Shown here piece after piece: positions 1 to 8,076 of a DNA stretch of 35,406 bases (its first letter is position 1; every line of letters starts with the position of its first letter). Origin of the DNA: Bacillota bacterium (lineage in GTDB: Bacteria > Bacillota > Clostridia > Peptostreptococcales > Anaerovoracaceae); NCBI GenBank assembly GCA_028724585.1, contig JAQYCQ010000006.1, positions 1-35,406 on the forward strand. The letters are read 5' to 3'. The notes under the pieces are model-generated. The model did no database searches and was not told where the DNA came from. It was given only the letters and a program-made list of their open reading frames with translations. A program made the translations under genes and the position numbers.

Positions 1-95
1 GCTCTCAGAGCTATAGGCATCTTAGGATGTTTTACTGAAAACTCGTCACCATCATGTACGGGGCGCTCTTCATCTATGATATCGTCATGTTCCAT
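1..95 (-). CDS. YolD-like family protein, N-terminal part only
   Basis: Reading leftward from ATG at 95-93, a 31-residue open frame runs off the window edge. It ends in SVKHPKMPIALRA, which fits the conserved 'KHPkMp...RAaqFAPF' N-terminus of YolD-like proteins in Clostridia. YolD-like genes usually follow a UvrX/YqjW-type Y-family polymerase, as in the Bacillus SP-beta uvrX-yolD pair, and this one starts 43 nt after such a gene ends. A purine-rich TAAGG lies upstream of the ATG. The family's function is unsettled; an accessory role in SOS or lesion bypass is inferred from the pairing. The identification rests on a short stretch plus context. Confidence 0.7.
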   Translation of the reverse strand, partial: MEHDDIIDEERPVHDGDEFSVKHPKMPIALR

Positions 96-138
96 AATAT
101 CACACACCTTATATCATATCTTCCTTAGTACAACACCG

Positions 139-1512
139 TCAGGCTCTGTGCCCTCCGATCTCAGCATTGCGTTCTCTTGTCCTGGAGCAGCTCAGGTAAC
201 TTACGCCTCTGAGCAGTGAATTGCCGCCGTACCGGCTGCGTATAGAAAGCACAGCGCGCTCCAGCCGCCTGTCCGACTCCATCTTCTCCGGATCATGGAA
301 CATGTCCAGCTGAAAAGGAGCGTCCTTTTCAGGTCTGACATCGTTGACCGTCAGGAAGATCCTGCGAATGAGCAGCCTTTCGTCGGCAGTCTTTTCGAAA
401 AGTTTACCGCAGGCATCGATCATCATATCCGTGTAGTTTGTAAATGTCCCGAAGCGAAATGTGCCTCTGGAATGGGCGGGTATAAGACGTCCATAAAAAT
501 CTTGATGCAGCTTCACTCCCGGCGCGGACAGTATATCCGACTTTACGTCATAACCGATATACATAGTCAGCGAATCTCCGACAAGGCCGTCCTCTATGAG
601 CCGGCAGGCCAAAAGCTCCGCCTGCTCTCCGGCTGCTGTAAGAGCTTCGCTGTAAGTATAAGCCCGAGGCAGTACCTGGCCGCTTGAAACCGAATGAGCA
701 GCCGGTCTGAAGCTCTTTATGTCCTTCATCGTGCACGGTTCTATACCCCAGGCATGATCGATCAGAAGCTCAGCGTTGACTCCGAACTGCCTGTAAAAGA
801 ACTCCTCGTTCCTCAAAGACATCTCCGCTATATCTCCCATAGTATCGATCCCGTAACGGGCCAGGCGCCCTGATATCCCGCGGGCTATCTGCCAGAAATC
901 GTTGAGGGGCATATGGTCCCACAGCAGCTTCCTGTAGCTCATTTCATCAAGCTGGGCGAATCTTATGCCATCGCTGTCGGCTTCGCTGTGCTTAGCCACT
1001 ATATCCATAGCTACTTTTGCCAGGTACATATTTGTACCGGCTCCGGCAGTCGCGGTTATACCTGTTTCATTAAGGACATCTCTGACCACCATGACAGCAG
1101 TTTCGTGCGCGCTGGTATGATACATCTTTGTATACGGCCCGAGATCTATGAAAACTTCATCGACAGAATATACGTGGATATCCTCAGGCGCGAAATACCT
1201 GAGGTACACGGAATATATGCGGGCCGAATAATCTATATAAAGGGACATTCTCGGTCTCACTATGATGTAATCTATCCGCCGTCCGATCCTGATCTCCGCT
1301 TTTTTTATCGCCTGTTTCGCCTCGAAGAGTCTGGGCCGGGAAGGCACACCGACCGCCTTGAGAGAAGGAGATACAGCCAGGCATATCGTCCCGTCGGTCC
1401 GGCTTTCATCTGCTACCAGAAGATTCGTCTTCAGAGGGTCAAGCCCGCGCTCGGCACACTCTACGGATGCGTAAAAAGACTTCAGATCTATACACATATA
1501 TCTCATGTTCAA
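139..1512 (-). CDS. Y-family DNA polymerase, UvrX/YqjW (DinB/UmuC) type
   Basis: A 457-residue translesion DNA polymerase. The N-terminal palm motif CIDLKSFYASVE (from residue 7) supplies the first metal-binding Asp (D9). The second catalytic motif VYSVDEVFIDL carries D118-E119. A helix-hairpin-helix-like segment (GISGRLARYGIDTMGDI) and a little-finger region follow. The length matches the UmuC-like Firmicutes group rather than the shorter DinB/Pol IV. TTG at 1512 is the preferred start: an AGGAGG (1521-1526) sits 8 nt upstream of it, whereas the ATG at 1506 would be 14 nt away. It probably forms an operon with the YolD-like gene at the window edge. LexA-box-like sites lie upstream at 1535-1546 and about 1687-1698. 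Family certainty is high; SOS control is inferred. Confidence 0.93.
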   Translation of the reverse strand: MNMRYMCIDLKSFYASVECAERGLDPLKTNLLVADESRTDGTICLAVSPSLKAVGVPSRPRLFEAKQAIKKAEIRIGRRIDYIIVRPRMSLYIDYSARIYSVYLRYFAPEDIHVYSVDEVFIDLGPYTKMYHTSAHETAVMVVRDVLNETGITATAGAGTNMYLAKVAMDIVAKHSEADSDGIRFAQLDEMSYRKLLWDHMPLNDFWQIARGISGRLARYGIDTMGDIAEMSLRNEEFFYRQFGVNAELLIDHAWGIEPCTMKDIKSFRPAAHSVSSGQVLPRAYTYSEALTAAGEQAELLACRLIEDGLVGDSLTMYIGYDVKSDILSAPGVKLHQDFYGRLIPAHSRGTFRFGTFTNYTDMMIDACGKLFEKTADERLLIRRIFLTVNDVRPEKDAPFQLDMFHDPEKMESDRRLERAVLSIRSRYGGNSLLRGVSYLSCSRTRERNAEIGGHRA

Positions 1513-1534
1513 AATAGATTCCTCCTTATTATAT

Positions 1535-1546
1535 AAACAAATGTTC
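1535..1546 (-). promoter_or_regulatory. Candidate LexA (SOS) box upstream of the polymerase gene
   Basis: On the minus strand the site reads GAACATTTGTTT, one mismatch from the Firmicutes core GAAC-N4-GTTC. It lies 23 nt upstream of the TTG start and just beyond the Shine-Dalgarno sequence. The site is seen in the sequence; LexA binding is inferred. Confidence 0.4.
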
Positions 1547-1679
1547 TTTTTATCTGTTTAAATATTGCGGACAGTCTCCGGCGCCGTCCGCATTTAAACT
1601 CTATAGATTCCAGTAAAATACGCTATTCACCGCTTTGGATCAATATGATCGGATGTCTTATAGATTATACCATGTATCC

Positions 1680-1707
1680 ATTAAAAAGAACATAGATTCT
1701 TTTTAAT
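1680..1707. repeat. Perfect 11-bp inverted repeat with 6-nt loop
   Basis: ATTAAAAAGAA (1680-1690) and TTCTTTTTAAT (1697-1707) flank CATAGA. Its centre contains GAAC-N4-ATTC, one mismatch from a LexA box core, so it may be a second SOS operator of the divergently read polymerase gene. It could also be a weak AT-rich hairpin. Confidence 0.5.
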
Positions 1708-1788
1708 AATTGAATTTTTCTCTGTCAGTATTGTTGAAAATCCTATTGACGTTACGTGTGCCGACGGCTGATCACAGCGGCAGCCGGG

Positions 1789-1803
1789 GACCGCGGAGCG
1801 GTC
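1789..1803 (+). repeat. GGA-triloop hairpin (GNA family)
   Basis: GACCGC-GGA-GCGGTC: a 6-bp stem closed by C:G around a GGA loop. The identical 15-mer recurs at 23856-23870. Confidence 0.85.
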
Positions 1804-2078
1804 GTTAATGTTCATGAAAAGGGACGACGGGATATCATCTGATAACATTATTTTATTTCACCATACGCAAAGGTTATACTGCGTTAATGCGGCACGCCAA
1901 TGAAGCGAAAAATCGCGGCAAAAAGATATGTTGTCCGTAGAATATATATACTCTTGTAATGACATATAGAATATATTTATGCGATCATATAATTTCTTCG
2001 TATATTTTACGTGTTTTTAATCTTTCTTCCCGAATATACCTTAAAATCTCTTTTGCGAGGTGCTTACACACTTTAATG

Positions 2079-2087
2079 TGATATAAT
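2079..2087 (+). promoter_or_regulatory. Extended -10 promoter of the NSS symporter gene
   Basis: TG-A-TATAAT (TATAAT at 2082-2087) is a perfect extended -10. No good -35 is visible at 16-18 nt; TTGCGA at 2053-2058 is too far. Transcription would start about 55 nt before the ATG. Confidence 0.55.
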
Positions 2088-2147
2088 GCAAAAGATAACT
2101 TTTTCCGCGGTATTTCCAACGCAGAAAAGGAAGGGAGAGTAATAAAA

Positions 2148-3512
2148 ATGGAAAATGGAAAACAGCGCGCGAATTTCTCGTCTAAGCTGGGATTCGTGTT
2201 CGCAGCGGCATCGTCTGCCGTAGGACTGGGAAATCTCTGGAGATTCCCTTATCTCGCTGCTAAATACGGCGGCGGTATCTTTCTGCTGACGTATATCGTA
2301 CTGGCAGTTCTGTTCGGCGTACCTCTGCTGATCACCGAGATCGGTATCGGAAGGAAGACCAGGCAGTCTTCCATCGGCGCGTTCACAGCGCTCGGCCAGA
2401 AGAGCAACATCTGCGGTATACTCGGACTTATCATACCTATGATCATCACACCTTATTACTGCACGATAGGCGGATGGGTAACCAAATATATGGTGACATT
2501 CGCAGCCGGATCAGAGAAGGAAGCTGTAGCCGACTCGTTCTTCGGCAGTTATATCGGAAGCACAGCGGAGCCGATCATATTCCTTATGATATTCCTCGCG
2601 TTTACATCCTTAGTAGTATTCTTTGGAGTAGAGAAGGGTATCGAAAAGGTCAGCAGCGTACTCATGCCTGTACTTCTGGTGCTGGTAGTCGGCCTGTCTA
2701 TCTACATCTGCACGCTTCCGGGCGTAGGCGAAGGAGTAAAATACTACTTCATGCCCGACTTCTCGAAGTTCAGCGGAAAGCTCGTGCTCGCGGCACTCGG
2801 CCAGCTGTTCTACTCGCTGTCCCTGGCAATGGGTATCATGGTCACATACGGCTCGTATATGAAGAAAGAAGACAACATCGCCACTTCAGCCGGCCAGATC
2901 GCCTTCTTCGACTCTTTCGTAGCTTTATTCGCCGGACTGATCATCGTACCTTCAGTTTACCTGTTCTCGAACGGTGACCAGTCAGCGCTCAGCGCAGGCC
3001 CCGGACTCATGTTCATCACACTGCCTAAGGTATTCGACACATTCGCGGCAGGCCGCATCGTAGGCTTCCTCTTCTTCGTTCTGGTATTCTTCGCCGCCCT
3101 GACATCATCCATATCACTCCTCGAAGCTATTGTTTCGAACATAATGGACCTCACTCATATGGGCAGAAAGAAAACAGTACTGATCATGACAGTTTACTGC
3201 GCGATCGTCGGTATCTTCAGCTCGCTGGGATTCGGAGCATGGAGCGGATTCACCATCCTGGGATTCGATATCCTCGACTTCCTCGACTTCATCAGCAACA
3301 GCGTACTCATGCCTGTACTGGCACTGTTCACATGCATCTTCGTAGGCTATCAGCTCAAGCCTGAGAACCTCATCGCAGAAGTAGAGCAGGACGGCATCAC
3401 ATTCCACACAAAGAGAGCTTACAGGTTCCTCGTAAAGTGGTTCTGCCCGATCGCCATCGTCGCTATACTGATCACATATGTACTCGGAGCCTTCGGTATC
3501 TTCTCAGTATAA
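2148..3512 (+). CDS. Sodium:neurotransmitter symporter (NSS/SNF) family transporter
   Basis: A 454-residue polytopic inner-membrane protein of the LeuT/MhsT type, expected to import an amino acid with sodium. Residues 15-34 hold the family hallmark (AVGLGNLWRFPY), the unwound part of TM1 that binds sodium and substrate. About eleven hydrophobic segments follow. The length fits the short bacterial 11-TM branch. AAGGAAGGGAG just upstream of ATG 2148 is a good ribosome binding site. It appears monocistronic: it has its own extended -10 promoter, and a GC hairpin followed by T residues lies about 75 nt after the stop. Substrate cannot be read from sequence; tryptophan or branched-chain amino acids are usual for this branch. 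Confidence 0.93.
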   Translation: MENGKQRANFSSKLGFVFAAASSAVGLGNLWRFPYLAAKYGGGIFLLTYIVLAVLFGVPLLITEIGIGRKTRQSSIGAFTALGQKSNICGILGLIIPMIITPYYCTIGGWVTKYMVTFAAGSEKEAVADSFFGSYIGSTAEPIIFLMIFLAFTSLVVFFGVEKGIEKVSSVLMPVLLVLVVGLSIYICTLPGVGEGVKYYFMPDFSKFSGKLVLAALGQLFYSLSLAMGIMVTYGSYMKKEDNIATSAGQIAFFDSFVALFAGLIIVPSVYLFSNGDQSALSAGPGLMFITLPKVFDTFAAGRIVGFLFFVLVFFAALTSSISLLEAIVSNIMDLTHMGRKKTVLIMTVYCAIVGIFSSLGFGAWSGFTILGFDILDFLDFISNSVLMPVLALFTCIFVGYQLKPENLIAEVEQDGITFHTKRAYRFLVKWFCPIAIVAILITYVLGAFGIFSV

Positions 3513-3579
3513 AAGGAAAGACAAAAACGCTGTCAGTATAGATCTGGCAAATATAAAATAAAAGATCGCAGACCTGCGA

Positions 3580-3606
3580 GCCCTCCGGGCACAAGCCCGG
3601 GGGGAA
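3580..3606 (+). terminator. Likely terminator after the symporter, overlapping a TCC-triloop hairpin
   Basis: CCGGGC (3585-3590), ACAA, GCCCGG (3595-3600), then GGGGAATTTTT. The overlapping alternative GCCC-TCC-GGGC (3580-3590) belongs to the dispersed GNA hairpin family (loop GGA on the minus strand). Confidence 0.5.
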
Positions 3607-3766
3607 TTTTTATGCTCTGATCCCCGGGGAGCGGCCGGCGTATATGCTCCGGCTGAACAAATGATCCGCCGATCTTTCATCCAAAAAGCAGACAAGCCTG
3701 TATGATCAGCGTTGACAGTCAACAGAATAGTAATCCTGTATTATTGTACTTCTTAGTCAGAAAATA

Positions 3767-3800
3767 TTAACAAATTATAATGCCTATTGATATAATAGGC
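3767..3800 (+). promoter_or_regulatory. Promoter of alr with a palindrome over the -10
   Basis: TTAACA (3767-3772), 18-nt spacer, TATAAT (3791-3796) preceded by TG-A (extended -10). The inverted repeat GCCTATT (3782-3788) / AATAGGC (3794-3800) spans the -10, so a repressor site is possible. Confidence 0.65.
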
Positions 3801-3835
3801 TTTAAATATTGGATTTAATGGGGTTGATTAATAAA

Positions 3836-4969
3836 ATGAATTTAAAACATAAATACAGGGCATGGGCGGAGATAAGCGCCGGCGCTCTGGTACATAACCT
3901 GAACTACGCAAAAGAGAAGACAGGCAGGAAAGTCATGTGCGTCATCAAGGGCAACGCTCACGGGCACGGAGCCGTAGAGTGCGGAAAGATATTCGAAAAA
4001 GCCGGAGCTGATGCCTTCGCTGTAGCAGCATTTCCGGAAGCCATTGAGCTCAGGGAAGCAGGGATAAAGATCCCGGTCCTGGTCCTGGGCTGGACAGATC
4101 CTGATTCTGTAAAAGACATGATAAAAAACGATATAAGTCAGTCGGCGCTTTCGCTGGAATACGCTAAAGAGCTTTCCGCTGAAGCTGTGAAGACGGGCGG
4201 AAACCTAAAAGTCCATGCGAAGCTGGATACAGGCATGACACGGACTGGTATATTCGCCCAGCACGATGCCTCAGCGGCCGCTGACGACGTCATCGCTGTA
4301 AACAGCCTTCCGGGTCTGGATATGCGCGGCATATTCACTCACTTCGCCGCGGCTGACATGCCTGAAAAGGACGATTACACAGCCTGGCAGCTCGAGAACT
4401 ACAAAAACGTCCTTAAAGAGCTGAAAAAGAAAGGTTTCGATAAGCAGGTCGTACACCACGTCGGCAACAGCGCGACGATAATGTACCATCCCGAAGCGTA
4501 TTTCGATATGGTCCGCGAAGGAGTAATGATGTACGGCTTCTATCCTAACGGCATATACGAAGAAAACGGCCCTCTCGAAGCGGTACTCTCTTTGAAAGCG
4601 AGAGTGGCTCAGGTAAAGGAAATACCTGCCGGGACCAGTGTCAGCTACGGCTGCACGTTCACATCCGACCATCCCATGAAGATCGCCGCGGTCACGGCCG
4701 GCTACGCCGACTCTTATCCGAGAATAATAAGCAACAGGGGAGCCTGGAGCGTCATCAGAGGGCACAAATGCCGTCAGATAGGCCGCATCTGCATGGACAT
4801 TTGCATGTTCGACGTATCAGACGTCCCTGATGTCACTGAAGGCGACGAAGTCATCCTCTACGGAAGGGGCGGCATGCCGCTGGATAAGATTGCCGAACTG
4901 ACCGGTTCTATCAACTGTGAACCGACCTGCCTGCTGACCCAGAGGGTGGAAAAGATCTACGTAGAATAG
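3836..4969 (+). CDS. alr: Alanine racemase
   Basis: A PLP enzyme interconverting L- and D-alanine for peptidoglycan, cytoplasmic. Counting from ATG 3836 it has 377 residues, the usual length. K38 in CVIKGNAHGHG is the PLP lysine (family consensus VKANAYGHG; Ala-to-Gly and Tyr-to-His changes are visible next to it). Y271 in VSYGCTF is the opposing catalytic tyrosine, and GRICMD (316-321) is the substrate-binding loop. The frame is open upstream, with ATG at 3818 and TTG at 3809, but only 3836 has a purine-rich GGGG about 10 nt before it and gives the usual N-terminus (RAWAEI). Its own promoter lies at 3767-3796. Two triloop hairpins follow it. Confidence 0.95.
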   Translation: MNLKHKYRAWAEISAGALVHNLNYAKEKTGRKVMCVIKGNAHGHGAVECGKIFEKAGADAFAVAAFPEAIELREAGIKIPVLVLGWTDPDSVKDMIKNDISQSALSLEYAKELSAEAVKTGGNLKVHAKLDTGMTRTGIFAQHDASAAADDVIAVNSLPGLDMRGIFTHFAAADMPEKDDYTAWQLENYKNVLKELKKKGFDKQVVHHVGNSATIMYHPEAYFDMVREGVMMYGFYPNGIYEENGPLEAVLSLKARVAQVKEIPAGTSVSYGCTFTSDHPMKIAAVTAGYADSYPRIISNRGAWSVIRGHKCRQIGRICMDICMFDVSDVPDVTEGDEVILYGRGGMPLDKIAELTGSINCEPTCLLTQRVEKIYVE

Positions 4970-4996
4970 AAAATCAGAGTGCGATCTCATATATCC

Positions 4997-5028
4997 GCCG
5001 CGAAGCGGCACCTGCCGGCGGAGCCGGC
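4997..5028 (+). repeat. Tandem pair of GNA-triloop hairpins
   Basis: GCCGC-GAA-GCGGC (4997-5009), spacer ACCT, GCCGGC-GGA-GCCGGC (5014-5028). This is a clear dimeric unit between alr and the hydrolase gene. Confidence 0.85.
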
Positions 5029-5073
5029 GTATGATACGATTTTGATAATAACTTGAAATGGAGAAGAATGATA

Positions 5074-5916
5074 ATGTTATATACCAGATATTTATTTGAA
5101 GACGACCCTGTTCAGGATCTTGAGAACCCTCCTCAGGAAATAGAGATCCTGCTCAAAGGAAAGAGGGGGACTCTGCTCACCATGCTCTTCACTCCGAAAG
5201 GAGCCGGCCCTCATCCCACAGTGTTGCTATTTCACGGCTTCCCGGGAAACGAGCAGATGCTCGACGCCGGCTACGCTTTCAGGCGTATTGGATTCAATGT
5301 CATCACGTTCCACTACAGCGGATGCTATGGATCAGAAGGAAAATACTCTCTGCTGAACGATCTCGATGACGCCAGGACCCTTCTGGAATTCGTTCGTGAT
5401 CCGGAAAATCAGGAAACCTACGGCTTCGAAAAGGACAATGTGCTTCTTTTCGGCCAGAGCCTCGGAGGCTACGTTTCGCTTCACACAGCTGCTGACTGCG
5501 AAGGAATAAAGGGAACCGTAGTGGCTTCTCCTTTCGATTTCGGCAGGATGTACGAGCTGTCCAAGACCGATGAGCGCGCGCATCATATAATGTACGACAT
5601 CATCGACAGCGGCATAGACTGGCTCAACACCACAAGGGAAGAGTTCTACAGCGAGCTTGATAAGAATTACGTACAGCTTTCAGCCGCATCAAAGGCTGAT
5701 AAACTGGCGGGAAAGACACTGTCGATCATCACCAGCAGCTACGATACGATTGCTGTCCCGGAGGAGAACGGGAAGTATATATATGACAGAGTAAAGGAAT
5801 ATGGAAAGGGCGGTCTCGACTATCTTTCGATACCGAGCACCCACAATTATTCCGACAAAAGGTGCACTCTTATAAAAGAGTCCGCTGAAAGGCTCTGCCG
5901 CATAGCAAACAGCTGA
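5074..5916 (+). CDS. Alpha/beta hydrolase family protein
   Basis: A 280-residue serine hydrolase-like protein of the cytoplasmic alpha/beta fold, with no signal peptide. HGFPGNEQ forms the oxyanion-hole loop after the third strand. GQSLGGY is the nucleophile elbow with the catalytic Ser. SSYDTIAVPEENG fits the acidic-residue loop and STHNYSD the catalytic His. The start is chosen at ATG 5074 because GGAG (5060-5063) lies 10 nt upstream; ATG 5068 is 4 nt away and possible, while the TTG at 5053 precedes the Shine-Dalgarno. The substrate is unknown; the closest general type is an acylaminoacyl-peptidase or esterase-like hydrolase. The YkvI-like gene starts 29 nt downstream with a strong ribosome binding site, suggesting co-transcription. 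Confidence 0.85.
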   Translation: MLYTRYLFEDDPVQDLENPPQEIEILLKGKRGTLLTMLFTPKGAGPHPTVLLFHGFPGNEQMLDAGYAFRRIGFNVITFHYSGCYGSEGKYSLLNDLDDARTLLEFVRDPENQETYGFEKDNVLLFGQSLGGYVSLHTAADCEGIKGTVVASPFDFGRMYELSKTDERAHHIMYDIIDSGIDWLNTTREEFYSELDKNYVQLSAASKADKLAGKTLSIITSSYDTIAVPEENGKYIYDRVKEYGKGGLDYLSIPSTHNYSDKRCTLIKESAERLCRIANS

Positions 5917-5945
5917 TGCCTGTTTATTAGGAGGTAGAAAGAAAA

Positions 5946-7079
5946 ATGGAACTGGTCAGACATAATAAATTCCAGCGTTTGTTCCTGCCGGGATTTATCT
6001 TCCAGTCAATGGTAATCGGCGGCGGTTACGGAACCGGCGCCGAAATGGCGCAGTACTTTGGCGTAAGCGGTGTAATGGGCGGCCTGCTCACTTGCATTGT
6101 CGTAGCCATCGTATGGAGCGTGATCAGCATGGTGACTTACGAGTTCGCCAGAGTTTTCAGAACCTACGACTATCACAGTCTCACAGATAAGCTGCTCGGC
6201 AGGGGATCGATCCTCTACGAGATCACTTATCTGGCTGCCAGCCTGATGGTTCTCGGCGTAGTCATAGCGACATCAGGAAGCATGTTCAACACGATGTTTC
6301 ACGCCAACAAGTGGATCGGATCGTTCATACTCGCGGCTCTCATCTGCCTGTTCATCATATCAGGCACAAAAGTCGTAGAAAGGGTATTCGCTTTCTGGTC
6401 ATATGTACTCTATGCCGTATATATAGTCTTCTTTATCATCGTATTCGTAAAGTTCGGCAGCAACATAAGCGCGAACCTGGGAATGATGGAAGTAAAGCAC
6501 ACATGGTTCTCAAACGGTCTCATATATTCGTCATACAATCTGGGAATCGTAGCCGCGGTGCTTTATTCGACAGACGACCAGCAGAGCAGAAAAGAAGCAT
6601 ACATTTCAGGCGCTCTCACAGGTGTCATCGCCATACTTCCGGCGGTATTCCTCTTCCTGGCGCTCTCGGCCTTCTATCCTGATTTTCTTACGCTCGATGT
6701 GCCTGTCAATCTCCTGTTTGAGAAGCTGAACATGCCTTGGCTCTATGTTCTCTTCGAGATAGTCCTCTTCGGTACTCTGATCGAAACCGGAATGGGCTTC
6801 ATAAAGGCTATCACAGACCGAGTAGAAGTAAGCTATCAGAAGAAGAGCGGAGAAGCTCCTAAATGGGTAAGACCGACTATCACGATCGGATTCGTAGTGA
6901 TCGGACTTCTGATCTCCAAGTTCGGCATCACAGCCATCATCCTCAAGGGATACGGAGCTATGCCGTACGCTTATCTTATAACACTCATCATCCCGCTCTT
7001 CACGATCGGTATCTACAAGCTCGTGAAGCATGGACCGACTCCGGATCAGCTTCCGGAAGGCGAAAAGATCAAAGAATAA
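5946..7079 (+). CDS. YkvI-like polytopic membrane protein
   Basis: A 377-residue integral membrane protein with about ten hydrophobic segments. The N-terminal segment GFIFQSMVIGGGYGTGAEMAQYF matches the glycine-rich first helix of YkvI-like proteins (APC superfamily, function undefined). The loop EVSYQKKSGEAPKW is hydrophilic, and the C-terminal tail is charged (PTPDQLPEGEKIKE). A textbook AGGAGG (5929-5934) precedes ATG 5946. It lies 29 nt after the hydrolase gene and is followed by a strong terminator. A solute-transport role is inferred from fold class only. I am fairly sure of the family and have no evidence for a substrate. Confidence 0.7.
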   Translation: MELVRHNKFQRLFLPGFIFQSMVIGGGYGTGAEMAQYFGVSGVMGGLLTCIVVAIVWSVISMVTYEFARVFRTYDYHSLTDKLLGRGSILYEITYLAASLMVLGVVIATSGSMFNTMFHANKWIGSFILAALICLFIISGTKVVERVFAFWSYVLYAVYIVFFIIVFVKFGSNISANLGMMEVKHTWFSNGLIYSSYNLGIVAAVLYSTDDQQSRKEAYISGALTGVIAILPAVFLFLALSAFYPDFLTLDVPVNLLFEKLNMPWLYVLFEIVLFGTLIETGMGFIKAITDRVEVSYQKKSGEAPKWVRPTITIGFVVIGLLISKFGITAIILKGYGAMPYAYLITLIIPLFTIGIYKLVKHGPTPDQLPEGEKIKE

Positions 7080-7133
7080 AAGCAGGACAATGCCCTGCGA
7101 ATGCATCAGCAAAACATTTCTCCAATAATATTT

Positions 7134-7160
7134 AAAAGGCCGGACCAGTTCCGGCCTTTT
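7134..7160 (+). terminator. Intrinsic terminator after the YkvI-like gene
   Basis: AAAAGGCCGG (7134-7143), loop ACCAGTT, CCGGCCTTTT (7151-7160). The stem is perfect and works in both directions. A smaller hairpin, GCAGG/CCTGC (7082-7098), lies just after the stop codon. Confidence 0.9.
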
Positions 7161-7181
7161 GATTCATGAAAGAAGCATAAA

Positions 7182-7774
7182 ATGAACGAAACAGACTTCC
7201 GCATCGTCAGCCCTGAAGACGCTGAAGAGATACTCGGCATCTACGCGCCATATATCGAGAAAACAGCTATAACCTTCGAATATACTGTCCCATCGGTAAA
7301 GGAATTCCGGGAGCGCATAGTGAAGACCCTGAAAAAATATCCATACATAAAAGCGGTGCGTGAGGGCCGGATCATCGGCTACGCCTACACTGGAACGTTT
7401 AAAGATCGCGCCGCCTATGACTGGTCTGTGGAAACCTCTATCTACCTGGCTATGGGCGAGAGGGGAAACGGGGTCGGCACCAGACTATACGAAATCCTGG
7501 AAGCGCTTTCTAAAGCTCAGAACGTCCTCAATATGAACGCCTGCATCACATACCCGAAAGACGGAGAGGACCAGTACGTCAGCATGGCCAGTCCCCAATT
7601 CCACAAAGCTCTCGGCTACAGCCACGTGATTCCGGCTATAAATTCGGCACCTGGTACGATATGATCTGGATGGAAAAAATGCTGGGACAGCATACAAGCG
7701 ATCCTGCGCCATTCACACCGTTTCCGGAACTCAGCAGCGAAGCGTTGAGGAGTGCAGGAATAAGCCTTTTTTAG
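7182..7774 (+). pseudogene. GNAT N-acetyltransferase (phosphinothricin-acetyltransferase-like), frameshifted
   Basis: The intact frame from ATG 7182 gives 160 residues ending at 7664. The N-terminal part is a GNAT fold like Pat/YncA proteins: AEEILGIYAPYIEKTAITFEY, then the acetyl-CoA loop ERGNGVGTRLYE. After LGYSHV the frame is wrong. Another frame resumes the family C-terminus with DSGYKFGTWYDMIWMEKML and continues to TAG at 7772-7774 (…PFTPFPELSSEALRSAGISLF). Homologues normally have a few residues (GxFH-like) between LGY.HV and DSGYKFG, so the simplest event is a deletion of roughly a dozen bases, not a multiple of three, near 7627-7630. The product would lack the last strand and is probably inactive. 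A sequencing error is a less likely alternative because bases appear missing, not just one shifted. Confidence 0.8.
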
Positions 7775-8076
7775 ATGACGCGGATCCAAACGCGGCTCCG
7801 GTCTTCAGCCGGAAAGCAGGATTCCGCTGAAAAAACCGCAGATACAAAAAGTGCCGGTCACAAGCATTATGCCTGCAGCCGGCAGATATTATGGGGGTTT
7901 GGTTAGATTATACTAACTCAAATAGCGAGAGTCAAGTTATTTTTGACTAATCTTTGCGATGACTTTGAAAATCTTCAGTATATCAGCCTTTCCCATAGAA
8001 ATCATGTGTATAACGCTTCATTTTCGTTATAATGAAACTGCTATCAATATTGCGATTAATAAAAGAAAGGGAAAAG
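7775..8076. other. Intergenic region upstream of the PNPOx-like gene
   Basis: No gene is visible. Inverted repeat AGTCAA (7930-7935) / TTGACT (7943-7948) could be an operator. TATAAT at 8028-8033 is the likely -10 for the next gene; no good -35 is evident. Confidence 0.5.

Larger units (their letters stand above)
1513..2147. other. Divergent intergenic region between polymerase and symporter genes
   Basis: No convincing gene lies in these 635 bases. They contain the polymerase Shine-Dalgarno and LexA-like site, a perfect 11-bp inverted repeat at 1680-1707, one GGA-triloop hairpin at 1789-1803, an AT-rich stretch, and the symporter promoter near 2079-2087. A looser pair of arms, CGGCTG (1765-1770) and CAGCCG (1781-1786), sits next to the triloop hairpin. 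Confidence 0.6.

Noticed and set aside
295-1536. Long plus-strand frames opposite the Y-family polymerase
   Set aside because: They have no ribosome binding sites and no recognisable content, and mirror the codon structure of the minus-strand gene.
3504-3722. Small minus-strand frame after the symporter gene
   Set aside because: It covers the terminator hairpin region, lacks a ribosome site and resembles no family.
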